In this document: positions 35,553-44,546 of the stretch, in pieces | Position numbering within the stretch: position 1 is the first letter of the stretch | Layout of the letters: each line of letters begins with the position of its first letter | Assembly: GCF_009754945.1 (NCBI RefSeq) | Contig: NZ_WPIN01000018.1 | Location: forward strand, 62,001-126,000 | Reading direction: 5' to 3' | DNA: 64,000 bases | DNA from: Spirosoma arboris | GTDB taxonomy: Bacteria > Bacteroidota > Bacteroidia > Cytophagales > Spirosomataceae | The notes under the pieces: generated by a model | Database searches by the model: none | What the model was told of the DNA's origin: nothing | Seen by the model: only the letters and a program-made list of their open reading frames with translations | Position numbers and translations under genes: made by a program

Positions 35553-38210
35553 ATGACTTCCCACGAAATACGTCGGCATTTTCTCGACTTCTTCCGCTCC
35601 AAACAACACCTGATTGTTGCTTCGGCCCCGCTCGTTGCCAAAAACGACCCTACGCTGATGTTCAATAACTCAGGCATGGCGCAGTTTAAAGATTTTTTCC
35701 TCGGTAATGGTACTCCCCCGTCCAAGCGAGTAGCCGATACACAGAAGTGTCTGCGCGTATCGGGCAAGCATAATGACCTGGAAGACGTAGGGTTTGATAC
35801 CTATCACCACACTATGTTCGAAATGCTCGGCAACTGGTCGTTTGGCGATTATTTCAAGAAAGAGGCCATTACCTGGGCGTGGGAGTTGCTGACAGAAGTG
35901 TACAAACTACCGAAAGATCGACTGTATGTGTCGGTGTTTCAGGGCGATGAAAAAGACAATGTCCCCTTTGATCAGGAAGCGTTCGACCTTTGGAAACCTA
36001 TCGTTGGTGAAGACCGGATTATTTACGGGAATAAGAAGGACAACTTCTGGGAAATGGGCGACACAGGCCCATGTGGCCCATGCTCTGAAATACATGTAGA
36101 CTTGCGGTCTCCTGAAGAAGTAGCCGAAAAGCCCGGTAAGGATCTCGTCAATGCCGACCATCCACAGGTTGTTGAAATCTGGAATTTGGTATTCATGCAG
36201 TTCAACCGGAAAGCCGATGGTTCGCTTGATCCACTGCCTGCCCGCCATGTCGATACCGGCATGGGATTCGAGCGGTTGTGTATGGCCATTCAGCAGAAGA
36301 AATCGAACTACGACACCGACGTTTTCTCGGGTACGATTCACGTCATCGAAGAGCTTTCGGGGCTGAAGTATGGCGCTGGAACTGGTATGGCCGATGTAGC
36401 GATGCGTGTCATTTCCGATCACATTCGGGCTGTGTCATTTGCCATTGCTGATGGGCTGGTTCCATCCAATTCGAAGGCAGGTTACGTTATTCGGCGAATT
36501 CTGCGTCGGGCTATTCGGTATGGTTATTCGTACCTAAACCTGACCGAGCCGTTCATGACCAAACTCGTTCCCACGTTGGCCATGCAGTTTGCCGATGTTT
36601 TCCCCGAACTAAACGCCCAGCGCGATTTCGTGGCAACAGTGATTCGGGAAGAAGAAATTGCGTTTTTACGGACTTTGGGAACGGGCTTAGGCCGTCTTGA
36701 TCAGATCATTGGCGATCTTGCTGGAAAAGACACGAAAGAAATTCCTGGCGAAACCGTCTTTGAACTAAACGATACGTTCGGTTTTCCCGCTGATTTAACC
36801 GCGTTAATTGCTCGCGAAAAGGGCTTGACAATAGATGAAGCTGGCTTCCAGAAAGCCCTTCAGGAACAGAAAGCCCGTTCGCGGAAAGATGCTACGTCAT
36901 CGGCAGGTGACTGGATCGAACTGGCTGAAACGGATAAAGTTGAATTCGTTGGTTATGATCAGCCCGAAGCCTATGCCCATATTGTGAAGTATCGCAAGAT
37001 TCAGAACAAACAGGGAACGCAGGTGCAGGTTGTTCTGGACAAAACGCCGTTCTATGCTGAATCAGGCGGACAAATTGGCGACACGGGTGTGCTCGAACTC
37101 TTCGCTGGTTCAGATCAGATTGGCACATTGACGGTGCTGGATACCCGGAAAGAAAATGACCTTAGTATTCATATTGTTCAGGACGTAACCGGTATTGACG
37201 ACTTGCTGGCTGAAGCGGATACCGTTTATGCGGTTATCAACACGGCTCGTCGGGGACTGATTGCCAGCAACCACTCGGCCACCCACTTGCTGCACTCGGC
37301 TCTACGCGAAGTGCTGGGACCGCACGTAGGCCAGAAGGGTTCCTACGTTGGTCCCGATGCTCTGCGCTTCGATTTCTCGCACTTCACTAAAGTAACCGAC
37401 GAGCAACTGGCCGAAGTGGAGCGTATCGTAAACGAGAAAATTCGTGAGGACATTAAGCTCAATGAGAAGCGTAATGTACCGATTGCAGAAGCTAAAGAAT
37501 TAGGCGCAACGGCTTTGTTCGGTGAGAAATATGGTGATTTCGTGCGCGTTATCACGTTCGATCCAAACTACTCGGTTGAACTCTGTGGCGGCACGCACGT
37601 GCCAGCAACAGGACATATCGGTTTGTTCAAATTCACGGGTGAGGGTTCCGTATCTACGGGTATTCGTCGGGTTGAGGCCAAAACGTCGGCTGGTGCCGAA
37701 GCGTTAATCAACGAGCAGATGGCCGTTGTGAGCGAATTAAAAGAATTGCTGAAAGCGCCCAAAGACATTGTCAAAGCGGTACAAGCTCTGCTTGATGAAC
37801 GGACTGCGTTACAGAAACAGGTTGACGCGTTGCAGAACGAGAAAGTTCAGCAATTGAAAAACCAGCTGTTGGATAAAATAGAGGTTGTCAACGGGCATTC
37901 TCGTCTTGTTGAGCGGGTCGACGTTCCAAATGCCGATGCACTGAAACAGTTAGCCTACGATCTGAAAGCCAAAGTGGATAATCTTGCGGTTGTTCTTGGT
38001 GCCGATATCAACGGCAAACCACAACTGGCCGTTATGCTACCGGATTCACTAATTCAGGGTAAAAATCTGAATGCAGGTCAAGTGGTGAAAGAACTGGCTA
38101 AAAACATCAAAGGTGGTGGCGGTGGCCAACCTTTCTTTGCTACAGCGGGCGGTTCCGATTCATCGGGACTCGATGCTGCGCTGGCGCAGGGGAAAGAATT
38201 GTTGGGGTAA
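35553..38210 (+). CDS. alaS: Alanyl-tRNA synthetase
   Basis: 885 residues, full length for AlaRS. The N-terminal class II catalytic core has HFLDFFRSKQH, NDPTLMFNNSGMAQFKDFFL, RVADTQKCLRVSGKHNDLED and the motif 3 region GMGFERL. The editing domain shows the zinc-binding HxxxH as NHSATHLLH and CxxxH as CGGTHVPATGH. The C-terminal C-Ala domain ends in a glycine-rich KGGGGGQPFFATAGG. It charges tRNA-Ala and clears Ser/Gly-tRNA-Ala. The start at 35553 fits other AlaRS N-termini (SHEIRRHFLDFF). Confidence 0.98.
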   Translation: MTSHEIRRHFLDFFRSKQHLIVASAPLVAKNDPTLMFNNSGMAQFKDFFLGNGTPPSKRVADTQKCLRVSGKHNDLEDVGFDTYHHTMFEMLGNWSFGDYFKKEAITWAWELLTEVYKLPKDRLYVSVFQGDEKDNVPFDQEAFDLWKPIVGEDRIIYGNKKDNFWEMGDTGPCGPCSEIHVDLRSPEEVAEKPGKDLVNADHPQVVEIWNLVFMQFNRKADGSLDPLPARHVDTGMGFERLCMAIQQKKSNYDTDVFSGTIHVIEELSGLKYGAGTGMADVAMRVISDHIRAVSFAIADGLVPSNSKAGYVIRRILRRAIRYGYSYLNLTEPFMTKLVPTLAMQFADVFPELNAQRDFVATVIREEEIAFLRTLGTGLGRLDQIIGDLAGKDTKEIPGETVFELNDTFGFPADLTALIAREKGLTIDEAGFQKALQEQKARSRKDATSSAGDWIELAETDKVEFVGYDQPEAYAHIVKYRKIQNKQGTQVQVVLDKTPFYAESGGQIGDTGVLELFAGSDQIGTLTVLDTRKENDLSIHIVQDVTGIDDLLAEADTVYAVINTARRGLIASNHSATHLLHSALREVLGPHVGQKGSYVGPDALRFDFSHFTKVTDEQLAEVERIVNEKIREDIKLNEKRNVPIAEAKELGATALFGEKYGDFVRVITFDPNYSVELCGGTHVPATGHIGLFKFTGEGSVSTGIRRVEAKTSAGAEALINEQMAVVSELKELLKAPKDIVKAVQALLDERTALQKQVDALQNEKVQQLKNQLLDKIEVVNGHSRLVERVDVPNADALKQLAYDLKAKVDNLAVVLGADINGKPQLAVMLPDSLIQGKNLNAGQVVKELAKNIKGGGGGQPFFATAGGSDSSGLDAALAQGKELLG

Positions 38211-38253
38211 AATAGAATAATGTCAGCGCATTAAATTGGAATACATTGTTGTG

Positions 38254-38321
38254 TGACCCCGATGGGGTCAGATGTTTATAGTAATGATCACCTCTATAAA
38301 CATTTGACCCCATCGGGGTCA
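38254..38321. repeat. Nested palindromic element, copy 1
   Basis: Arms 38254-38281 and 38294-38321 match in 27 of 28 positions around a 12-nt loop. Each arm contains its own palindrome GACCCCGATGGGGTC (or its complement), followed by a TGTTTATAG tail. It lies between alaS and the amidohydrolase gene, 43 nt after the alaS stop, and may also act as a terminator. A second copy of the same family is at 48401-48479. Confidence 0.88.
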
Positions 38322-38344
38322 GACTATAGTAAAATCAACTCACC

Positions 38345-39769
38345 ATGCGAAACCTCTTTCTTTGCCTAATTTTCCTGATTTCAATCTCTGAATTCACATT
38401 CGCCCAAAAGCAAAACGTTGATGTACTGATCAAATCAGGAAACCTGATCGACGTGCGTACAGGCAAGGTTCTACCGAAGAAAATCATTGCTACTCGGGGA
38501 AAGACGATCGTTGGGGTGTTTGATGAATCGCGACTCAAGGATTTTCAGGCGAAAACCGTTGTCGACGCATCTGGAAAATTCATCATTCCGGGACTTTGGG
38601 ACATGCACGTCCATTTTGGTGGGGGTGATACATTGATTGAAAAAAACAAAAACCTCTTTCCGCTTTACGTTGCTCACGGTATTACGGCTATCCGTGATGC
38701 GGCCGCCGATCTAAGTCCAAACGTACTGCAATGGCGCGACCAGATTGGGAAAGGTGAGCTGATGGGGCCTACCTTGTTTACATCTGGCCCCAAACTGGAA
38801 GGTTATAAGTCGAGCTGGGTAGGTGATATTGAGGTGAGTACCAATGGCGAAGTGGACAAAATGCTCGATTCCCTGCAAGGCTTGAAGGTCGATTTTGTTA
38901 AGATTACAGACAATGCGATTAAGCCGGATATCTATCTCTACATTTTGCAGGAGGCTAAAAAACGGGGTATGAAAACCTCGGGGCACGTGCCCTTTGCGCT
39001 CACTATGGATGAAGTTACTTCGGCGGGTTTGGGGTCGGTGGAGCACATGAGTTATGTACTCAAAGCAGGCTCAACGCGCGATAAAGAAGTGGCAGACAAA
39101 GTGAGAAATGGGCAACTCACCACTCGACTGGCGTCGCCGATGGTTATGCAGAGTTTTGATGAGGCAACTGCGCTGGCCGTTTATCAGCGGATGGCTAAAA
39201 ATGGTACATTCGTTGTGCCTACGCTAAACATCAGTCGTACAGTGGCTTACCTGGATCAAGATAGCCATCAGAATGACAGCTACTTGCAATACATTGGTCA
39301 GGGGTTGAAAAATACCTATGCCTGGCGGGTGAATCGGGTCGCTAAAGATGGTCCGGAAGCCATTGCCGAACGTCATGCTGTTTATGAGAAATCAGCCTCA
39401 TTACTTCCCCTTTTACATAAAGCGGGCGTCACGATTATGGCTGGAACCGACGCTGGTTTTTTGAACTCCTACGTGTATCCGGGTGTAGGCCTTCACCATG
39501 AACTTGGCTACTTCGTAAAAGCAGGATTGACCCCTTTACAGGCCCTGCAATCGGCGATAATACCGGGCCCGGTATTTTTAGGGAAGACTGCTTTGTATGG
39601 CGATATTGCACCGGGTAAAAGTGCCGATATTGTCCTGCTCGATAAGAATCCGTTAGCTGATATTAGCGCTACACAAGCTATCAACACCGTCATTTTGCGC
39701 GGAACCGTGTACAATAGAAAGGCGTTGGATGGGTTACTGGCCGAAGTAAAAAAGAAAGCCAGCAAGTAA
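38345..39769 (+). CDS. Exported amidohydrolase (imidazolonepropionase-like family)
   Basis: 474 residues. A signal peptide (RNLFLCLIFLISISEFTFAQ) precedes a metal-dependent hydrolase barrel. Ligand candidates are HVH in LWDMHVHFGG, the Lys in VDFVKITDNA, His in TSGHVPFA, His in VEHMSYVLKAG and Asp in MAGTDAGF. A small beta-sandwich domain is formed by the N- and C-termini (IDVRTGKVL, GDIAPGKSADIVLLDKNPLA). Relatives are prolidases, imidazolonepropionases and other amide hydrolases; the substrate is unknown. It probably acts in the periplasm. Confidence 0.93.
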   Translation: MRNLFLCLIFLISISEFTFAQKQNVDVLIKSGNLIDVRTGKVLPKKIIATRGKTIVGVFDESRLKDFQAKTVVDASGKFIIPGLWDMHVHFGGGDTLIEKNKNLFPLYVAHGITAIRDAAADLSPNVLQWRDQIGKGELMGPTLFTSGPKLEGYKSSWVGDIEVSTNGEVDKMLDSLQGLKVDFVKITDNAIKPDIYLYILQEAKKRGMKTSGHVPFALTMDEVTSAGLGSVEHMSYVLKAGSTRDKEVADKVRNGQLTTRLASPMVMQSFDEATALAVYQRMAKNGTFVVPTLNISRTVAYLDQDSHQNDSYLQYIGQGLKNTYAWRVNRVAKDGPEAIAERHAVYEKSASLLPLLHKAGVTIMAGTDAGFLNSYVYPGVGLHHELGYFVKAGLTPLQALQSAIIPGPVFLGKTALYGDIAPGKSADIVLLDKNPLADISATQAINTVILRGTVYNRKALDGLLAEVKKKASK

Positions 39770-39771
39770 GA

Positions 39772-40599
39772 ATGACAGTATCGGCACAACCCATTGGTGT
39801 ATTTGATTCAGGCTACGGTGGCCTAACCGTCCTGCGAGAAATTGTTCAGAAACTACCGCAGTACGATTACGTTTACCTCGGTGATAACGCCCGAACACCC
39901 TATGGAACCCGCTCGTTCGAAACAGTTTATCACTACACGCTCGAATGCGTCCGACACTTGTTCGATCAGGGTTGTCGCTTGGTGATTCTCGCTTGCAACA
40001 CCGCTTCGGCCAAAGCATTACGTAATATTCAGCAACTTGACTTGCCGACGCTTGCTCCCGACAGACGCGTATTGGGCGTCATTCGACCAACAACCGAAGT
40101 CATTGGCAACTATTCCCAAACGGGCCATGTTGGGGTTCTGGCAACACGGGGAACGGTTACCTCAGAATCATATCTGGTTGAAATCGAGAAGTTCTTTCCT
40201 GATTTACAAGTTGTTCAGGAGGCCTGCCCAATGTGGGTGCCTTTGGTTGAGAATGGCGAATATGCTAGCCCCGGTGCCGATTATTTCGTTCAACAGCATA
40301 TTGACCGCCTGATGGCCCAATCGCCGAACATTGACACAATTCTATTGGCCTGCACGCATTACCCACTTTTGCTCGATAAAATTCGGCAGGCAGCTCCCGA
40401 TGGAACGACAATTTTAAGTCAGGGCCATATTGTTGCCGATAGCCTGGCCGATTATCTGCAACGTCACCCCGAAATCGAAGCGCAATGCAGCAAACACGGA
40501 CAGCGCACCTTTCTGACAACCGATTCCACCGAAGACTTCGACCGGCAAGCGACTATTTTCTACGGGCAACCTGTCCAGTCGTTGCATCTGGCATTGTAA
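39772..40599 (+). CDS. murI: Glutamate racemase
   Basis: 275 residues with both catalytic cysteines: Cys in LACNTASAKALRN and Cys in LLACTHYPLL. The substrate motifs IGVFDSGYGGLTVL and GDNARTPYGTRSFETV are intact. It makes D-glutamate for peptidoglycan by two-base racemisation in the cytoplasm. It starts 2 nt after the amidohydrolase stop, suggesting co-transcription, and is followed by a strong hairpin. Confidence 0.97.
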   Translation: MTVSAQPIGVFDSGYGGLTVLREIVQKLPQYDYVYLGDNARTPYGTRSFETVYHYTLECVRHLFDQGCRLVILACNTASAKALRNIQQLDLPTLAPDRRVLGVIRPTTEVIGNYSQTGHVGVLATRGTVTSESYLVEIEKFFPDLQVVQEACPMWVPLVENGEYASPGADYFVQQHIDRLMAQSPNIDTILLACTHYPLLLDKIRQAAPDGTTILSQGHIVADSLADYLQRHPEIEAQCSKHGQRTFLTTDSTEDFDRQATIFYGQPVQSLHLAL

Positions 40600-40611
40600 G
40601 TAAAAGGTCAG

Positions 40612-40659
40612 GTATTGTCAGGAAGTAGGAAAGCGCCTGCTATCAATTCCTGACAATAC
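40612..40659. terminator. Hairpin between convergent murI and the NTF2-like gene
   Basis: GTATTGTCAGGAA (40612-40624) pairs exactly with TTCCTGACAATAC (40647-40659); the loop can pair further (AGTAGG with CCTGCT, one G-U). There is no long T run on either side, so it may be a bidirectional terminator or another dispersed palindrome. Confidence 0.65.
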
Positions 40660-40680
40660 ACGACTGTGCCCTCCAAAAAC

Positions 40681-41196
40681 TTATTGATCTTCGGGTACAG
40701 GTGCCCCCGGTTTTACATCCACATTATGGTAAGAGACTATTTGCCAGTTGCCAGCCGATTTTTCCAGTACCTGTAATAAGCGGGTAGTCAGGCGCCCTTT
40801 GGCATCGAGTTGTATTCTTGCCGGAAGGCCCGTTGCTGGAAAGCCAGTTACGCGACACAGTGTTTCTACAATCGCTACGTCAGGGCGAACGAAGCGTAGC
40901 GACACAATTTTCTGAGTTGAAGTTGTCTTGTTAAACATGCCTTTGAAAATCTCGTCGTGCCTGTATAAAAAAGCTTTATGCCCTGTATAAAACATACCCA
41001 CAATGTTTGTAAAGGTGCCATCCTGCGCGAATTGTTTTGAATAAGCTATAGCATCTCCTTTATTCCACGCGCTTGTTTCATCCTGTATAATTGTCTGAAT
41101 AGCCAACGTGTCCGATTTACTTTGGGCATATAATACCGTTGTCGTAAAGGCCATTGAAAATATTAGGGTAATTTTTGTAAACTGGCTGATTTTCAT
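40681..41196 (-). CDS. Exported NTF2-like protein (SgcJ/EcaC or DUF4440-like)
   Basis: 171 residues. The signal peptide (FTKITLIFSMAFTTTVLYAQ) is followed by a cone-fold domain: IQTIIQDETSAWNKGDAIAY, SKQFAQDGTFTNIVGMFYTG and the final strand NWQIVSYHNVDVKPGAP. The pattern fits the SgcJ/EcaC family of small NTF2-like proteins. Function in the periplasm is unknown. It lies about 100 nt downstream of, and on the same strand as, the TonB-dependent receptor gene. Confidence 0.88.
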   Translation of the reverse strand: MKISQFTKITLIFSMAFTTTVLYAQSKSDTLAIQTIIQDETSAWNKGDAIAYSKQFAQDGTFTNIVGMFYTGHKAFLYRHDEIFKGMFNKTTSTQKIVSLRFVRPDVAIVETLCRVTGFPATGLPARIQLDAKGRLTTRLLQVLEKSAGNWQIVSYHNVDVKPGAPVPEDQ

Positions 41197-41295
41197 GCTA
41201 GTTAACTTTAGTTTAAAAGGAATTAAAGCTAAAGAATACCAAGTGATTAAGCTTACTTTTCTTTATCTATAGGTAGGTAATAAAATGTCTCTGCA

Positions 41296-43680
41296 TTAAA
41301 ACACAACCCGATAGCTCAATACGGGTATCATGCCCGTAGCATAATTGGTTTTGACCGTACCGCTGGCCGGATCGAAATAATGGCTATAGATATTCTGCCG
41401 ATTGATGGCATTCTGCAAATCGAGTGAGAGTGTGCGGGTTGAATTTGGGCGATTTTTCTTCCAGCTAAGCCGGACATCGGGCCTAAAATAAGCGGGTAGC
41501 TGTTCCGTAAATGACTGATTGTCTATGTACACAGTCTCTCCTAATCGTTTTGACTCGGCCAGATCAACAGGTGTATCTTGGTACCCGCCATAATAACTCA
41601 GTTTGAGGTTAAGTCCAAACACATTTGACCCCGATACCCACTCATTACCCACCAGTAAGCTTTCGGCGTGACGACCATTCCAGCGAGTGTTGCGCCAAAC
41701 GCCATCCGATCCCTGGTATTCCGAATTGTAGAGCGACGACGATAAGAGAAAATACAGACTGTTGCCCGATGCGGCCCGAACCAGAAACTGCTCCAGCGTC
41801 AACTCAAGCCCGTAATTTCGACCATGACCTGTATTGACCAATGCCCGATCGGTAAACCCATCGAATCGATTGATAATGGCGAAAGCGTCGCGTTGATTGG
41901 CGCTCACTGGAATGTTGAACAGATGCTGATAATAGGTTTCAACTTTCAGGCGTAAAGGAGGGCCATCGCTCCGACTGTTTAGACGCTGATCATAGGCTAA
42001 CACATAGTGGTGCGAGCGGGTAAAGCCCAGGTTTCGATTGGATGTAGCTGTACTACCCGACTGGTCGGTTGGGAGTACAAAATACGTGGCTGGGTTTTGC
42101 AACTGACTATGAAGCCCGTAACCAAAACTAATTGCCTTGTTAGGCGAAAAGGCCCAGCGTACGGAACCACGAGGTTCCAGCGCCGATGTGCCATTTAGAT
42201 TCAGACGAAGGTAGTGTAGGCCAGCGTTGAGCGTCAACTGTTCCGACAGTCGGTAGTTCCACTGGCCGAACGCCTGTAGCGTACTGGTCTGGTCGCTTAC
42301 CTGAACGCGCGTCAGCACCTGTTGCTGTTCAGGCTCCCACGACTTTTGAGAAAGGTCGTAGAGCAATTGCGTGCCAATTAATCCCGTTCGGAAGGTATGT
42401 CTGGGATTAATTTTGTAGGTCAGAGTGGTCGATACAATACGTTTTTGGGTTAGGTATGCATCGTTTTCCCGTTCCGAAGCGGTATACTCCTTTGCGGGGT
42501 CCAGTAGTTCTGTCCGATCCCGATTTTCGTAGCCAGAAGCCAGTAATACCGTTTTGAGTAAGGCTTTCCGGCCAATCGGGAGGGTGTGCGTTATTCCGGC
42601 AGCACCGGTATTGGACCGAAAATCGTCGTTGTACTGGTCGTAGCCAGTTTCCCACTTACTTGAATCGGCTGGCGCGTTGACTTTGCTACTGCTCAACCCG
42701 CCAAAACCAAAGAGTGTAAACGTACCAGCTTTGCGAGTGGGCAAATATACATTGAATGATAAATCCTGAAATATGCTGGTCCCTGTGCCAATATTCAGTC
42801 CCAGGGTTGAGAGTAGGCCCAGTGTTGAGTAGCGGTAATTCACCAGAAAAGAGCCGTTGTAGTTTTTGGCAATAGGGCCTTCTGCTGCTATATCTAATCC
42901 CAAAACGCCCACCTGCACGGTATATTCCCGTTTGGTATTATTGCCCCGTCGAAGCTTTAGATCGAACACGCCCGACAGCGCATTGCCATATTCAGCCGGG
43001 AAAGCGCCCGTCAGAAAATCGGAGTTGGCTAATAATTGGGCACTCAAAATAGAAATGCCTCCGCCAGCTGATCCCAGATTGGAGAAATGATTAGGATTGG
43101 GAATTTCGACGCCTTCCATTCGCCAGAGCAGTCCGTTGGGAGCATTTCCCCGGATTACGATGTAATTTCCGCCGTCATCACCCCCAACAACTCCCGCATA
43201 GGCCGTGGCCATCCGGGCGGGATCGTTAACCGCTGCGGCAAATTTCTGGGTTTCTTCAACCGAAAAGGTGCGCGCCGATACAGTAGCCATCTCATTGAGC
43301 GGTTTGTCTTTCTCAATGGTTGGCTTCACCGTTATTTCTGATAACTGGCTAACGGCTTCTTCGAGCGAGATGGTCAGTACCAGCTCTTTACCCGCATCGA
43401 CCGTGATATTCTGTAGCGTAGCCACTTTGTAGCCAACAACACTAATTTGCAGCGTTTGCCGACCAACGGGCACTTGTGTAAGTTGAAACTGACCACTGGC
43501 ATCCGTGCTGGCTCCTTTGGTGGGCGTGCTATTGAGGATCACGACTGTGGCACCGGGTAGGGGTGTTTGCAGACTTTGGTCAACTACTGTACCCCGTATG
43601 GTTTGGGTTAACGATTGCGCGTGGACGAACGTGGAGAACAGAAAAAAGTAGAGAATAAGTATTCGTTGATTACAGGGCAT
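41296..43680 (-). CDS. TonB-dependent receptor with carboxypeptidase-regulatory-like N-terminal domain
   Basis: 794 residues. A signal peptide (RILILYFFLFSTFVHAQ) leads to a CarboxypepD_reg-like domain (IRGTVVDQSLQTPLPGATVV), a plug domain (YIVIRGNAPNGLLWRMEGVE, then EYGNALSGVFDLKLRRG) and a beta-barrel ending in SYRVVF, an aromatic C-terminus typical of outer membrane barrels. There is no N-terminal STN domain and no SusD-like partner, so it belongs to the general TonB receptor group. The ligand is unknown. It is divergent from the ECF sigma operon, which may control it. Confidence 0.94.
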   Translation of the reverse strand: MPCNQRILILYFFLFSTFVHAQSLTQTIRGTVVDQSLQTPLPGATVVILNSTPTKGASTDASGQFQLTQVPVGRQTLQISVVGYKVATLQNITVDAGKELVLTISLEEAVSQLSEITVKPTIEKDKPLNEMATVSARTFSVEETQKFAAAVNDPARMATAYAGVVGGDDGGNYIVIRGNAPNGLLWRMEGVEIPNPNHFSNLGSAGGGISILSAQLLANSDFLTGAFPAEYGNALSGVFDLKLRRGNNTKREYTVQVGVLGLDIAAEGPIAKNYNGSFLVNYRYSTLGLLSTLGLNIGTGTSIFQDLSFNVYLPTRKAGTFTLFGFGGLSSSKVNAPADSSKWETGYDQYNDDFRSNTGAAGITHTLPIGRKALLKTVLLASGYENRDRTELLDPAKEYTASERENDAYLTQKRIVSTTLTYKINPRHTFRTGLIGTQLLYDLSQKSWEPEQQQVLTRVQVSDQTSTLQAFGQWNYRLSEQLTLNAGLHYLRLNLNGTSALEPRGSVRWAFSPNKAISFGYGLHSQLQNPATYFVLPTDQSGSTATSNRNLGFTRSHHYVLAYDQRLNSRSDGPPLRLKVETYYQHLFNIPVSANQRDAFAIINRFDGFTDRALVNTGHGRNYGLELTLEQFLVRAASGNSLYFLLSSSLYNSEYQGSDGVWRNTRWNGRHAESLLVGNEWVSGSNVFGLNLKLSYYGGYQDTPVDLAESKRLGETVYIDNQSFTEQLPAYFRPDVRLSWKKNRPNSTRTLSLDLQNAINRQNIYSHYFDPASGTVKTNYATGMIPVLSYRVVF

Positions 43681-43764
43681 GATTGACAGGATTGTGATGG
43701 TTTGCTCTCCTGACAGCCAGTTTTTGAATTGCCCCTATGTGAGTTACTGATTTTTTTGTGGTGA

Positions 43765-43827
43765 TGTCAGGTTCTTAAACCTGACACAATTGCTGACACG
43801 AGTCTGTCGGGTTCTCAAACCCGACAG
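43765..43827. repeat. Two tandem short palindromes upstream of the sigma operon
   Basis: Palindrome A (43765-43786) has arms TGTCAGGTT and AACCTGACA with a CTTA loop. Palindrome B (43804-43827) has arms CTGTCGGGTT and AACCCGACAG with a CTCA loop. They are direct copies that differ by a paired A-T to G-C change in the stem. They lie in the divergent gap between the TonB receptor and the sigma factor and could be hairpins or protein-binding palindromes. Confidence 0.85.
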
Positions 43828-43910
43828 CACTACAAATTTATTTTCAAGACGCGTAGGGGTATACCGTTTGCTAGGTGTCATAGGGCTAACCAAGCGTGTG
43901 TTTGCGAAAA

Positions 43911-44543
43911 ATGATAGCTTTGCAGCCTTCTATCATCCATAAGCCTATATCAGTGCCACCGATTGAGCAGGACATACTTTCGGCCATCCGAGACGGTAAT
44001 GAGCGGGCATTTGAGTCTGTTTTTCGACAGTACTACGCACCTCTGTGCCGTTACGCCCGCCAGTTACTACCCGATCCCGACGAAGCCGAAGAAGAAGTAC
44101 AGGCCATGTTTTTGTCGGTTTGGGAAAAGCGCGAAGATTTGTATATTACTGTCTCCCTGAAGTCGTACCTGTATCGAGCCGTGCACAACCGTTGCCTGAA
44201 CCGACTGAAACATGCGTCCGTTCGAGAGGAGCATCGGGAGCATACTCGCTATTTAGGAGAAACCACCACCGAATCGCCCATGCAGACGCTGCTTGGCGAC
44301 GAGCTGTCTGTTCAGGTTCAGCGGGCCATTCAGAAGCTACCTGAACAGTGCCGACTGGCGTTTACCCTAAGTCGATTTGAGGAACTGAAATACGGAGAAA
44401 TTGCCGATCAGTTGGGAATTTCTATAAAAACAGTTGAGAATCAGATTGGTAAAGCTCTTCGCATCTTACGCACCGAACTGAGTGATTATTTGCCAATTGC
44501 ATTGGGCATTATCCATTATTCGTTATCCATTTTTTCCTCATAA
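43911..44543 (+). CDS. ECF RNA polymerase sigma factor (FecI-like)
   Basis: About 210 residues from the ATG at 43911; a GTG at 43896 is also in frame. Region 2 (FESVFRQYYAPLCRYARQLL, EAEEEVQAMFLSVWEKREDL) and region 4 (AIQKLPEQCRLAFTLSRFEE, YGEIADQLGISIKTVENQIG) are clear and belong to the Bacteroidota FecI-like family. It stands 3 nt upstream of the FecR gene and would be held inactive by it. The last ten residues are encoded by 7-bp phased DNA (see findings). Confidence 0.93.
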   Translation: MIALQPSIIHKPISVPPIEQDILSAIRDGNERAFESVFRQYYAPLCRYARQLLPDPDEAEEEVQAMFLSVWEKREDLYITVSLKSYLYRAVHNRCLNRLKHASVREEHREHTRYLGETTTESPMQTLLGDELSVQVQRAIQKLPEQCRLAFTLSRFEELKYGEIADQLGISIKTVENQIGKALRILRTELSDYLPIALGIIHYSLSIFSS

Positions 44544-44546
44544 GTC

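Noticed and set aside
35907..36422. Minus-strand open frame of 171 codons inside alaS
   Set aside because: alaS is beyond doubt on the other strand and the antisense protein shows no recognisable motif.
43765..43827. Tandem palindromes as CRISPR repeats
   Set aside because: Only two units, differing in sequence, and no cas gene or spacer array nearby.
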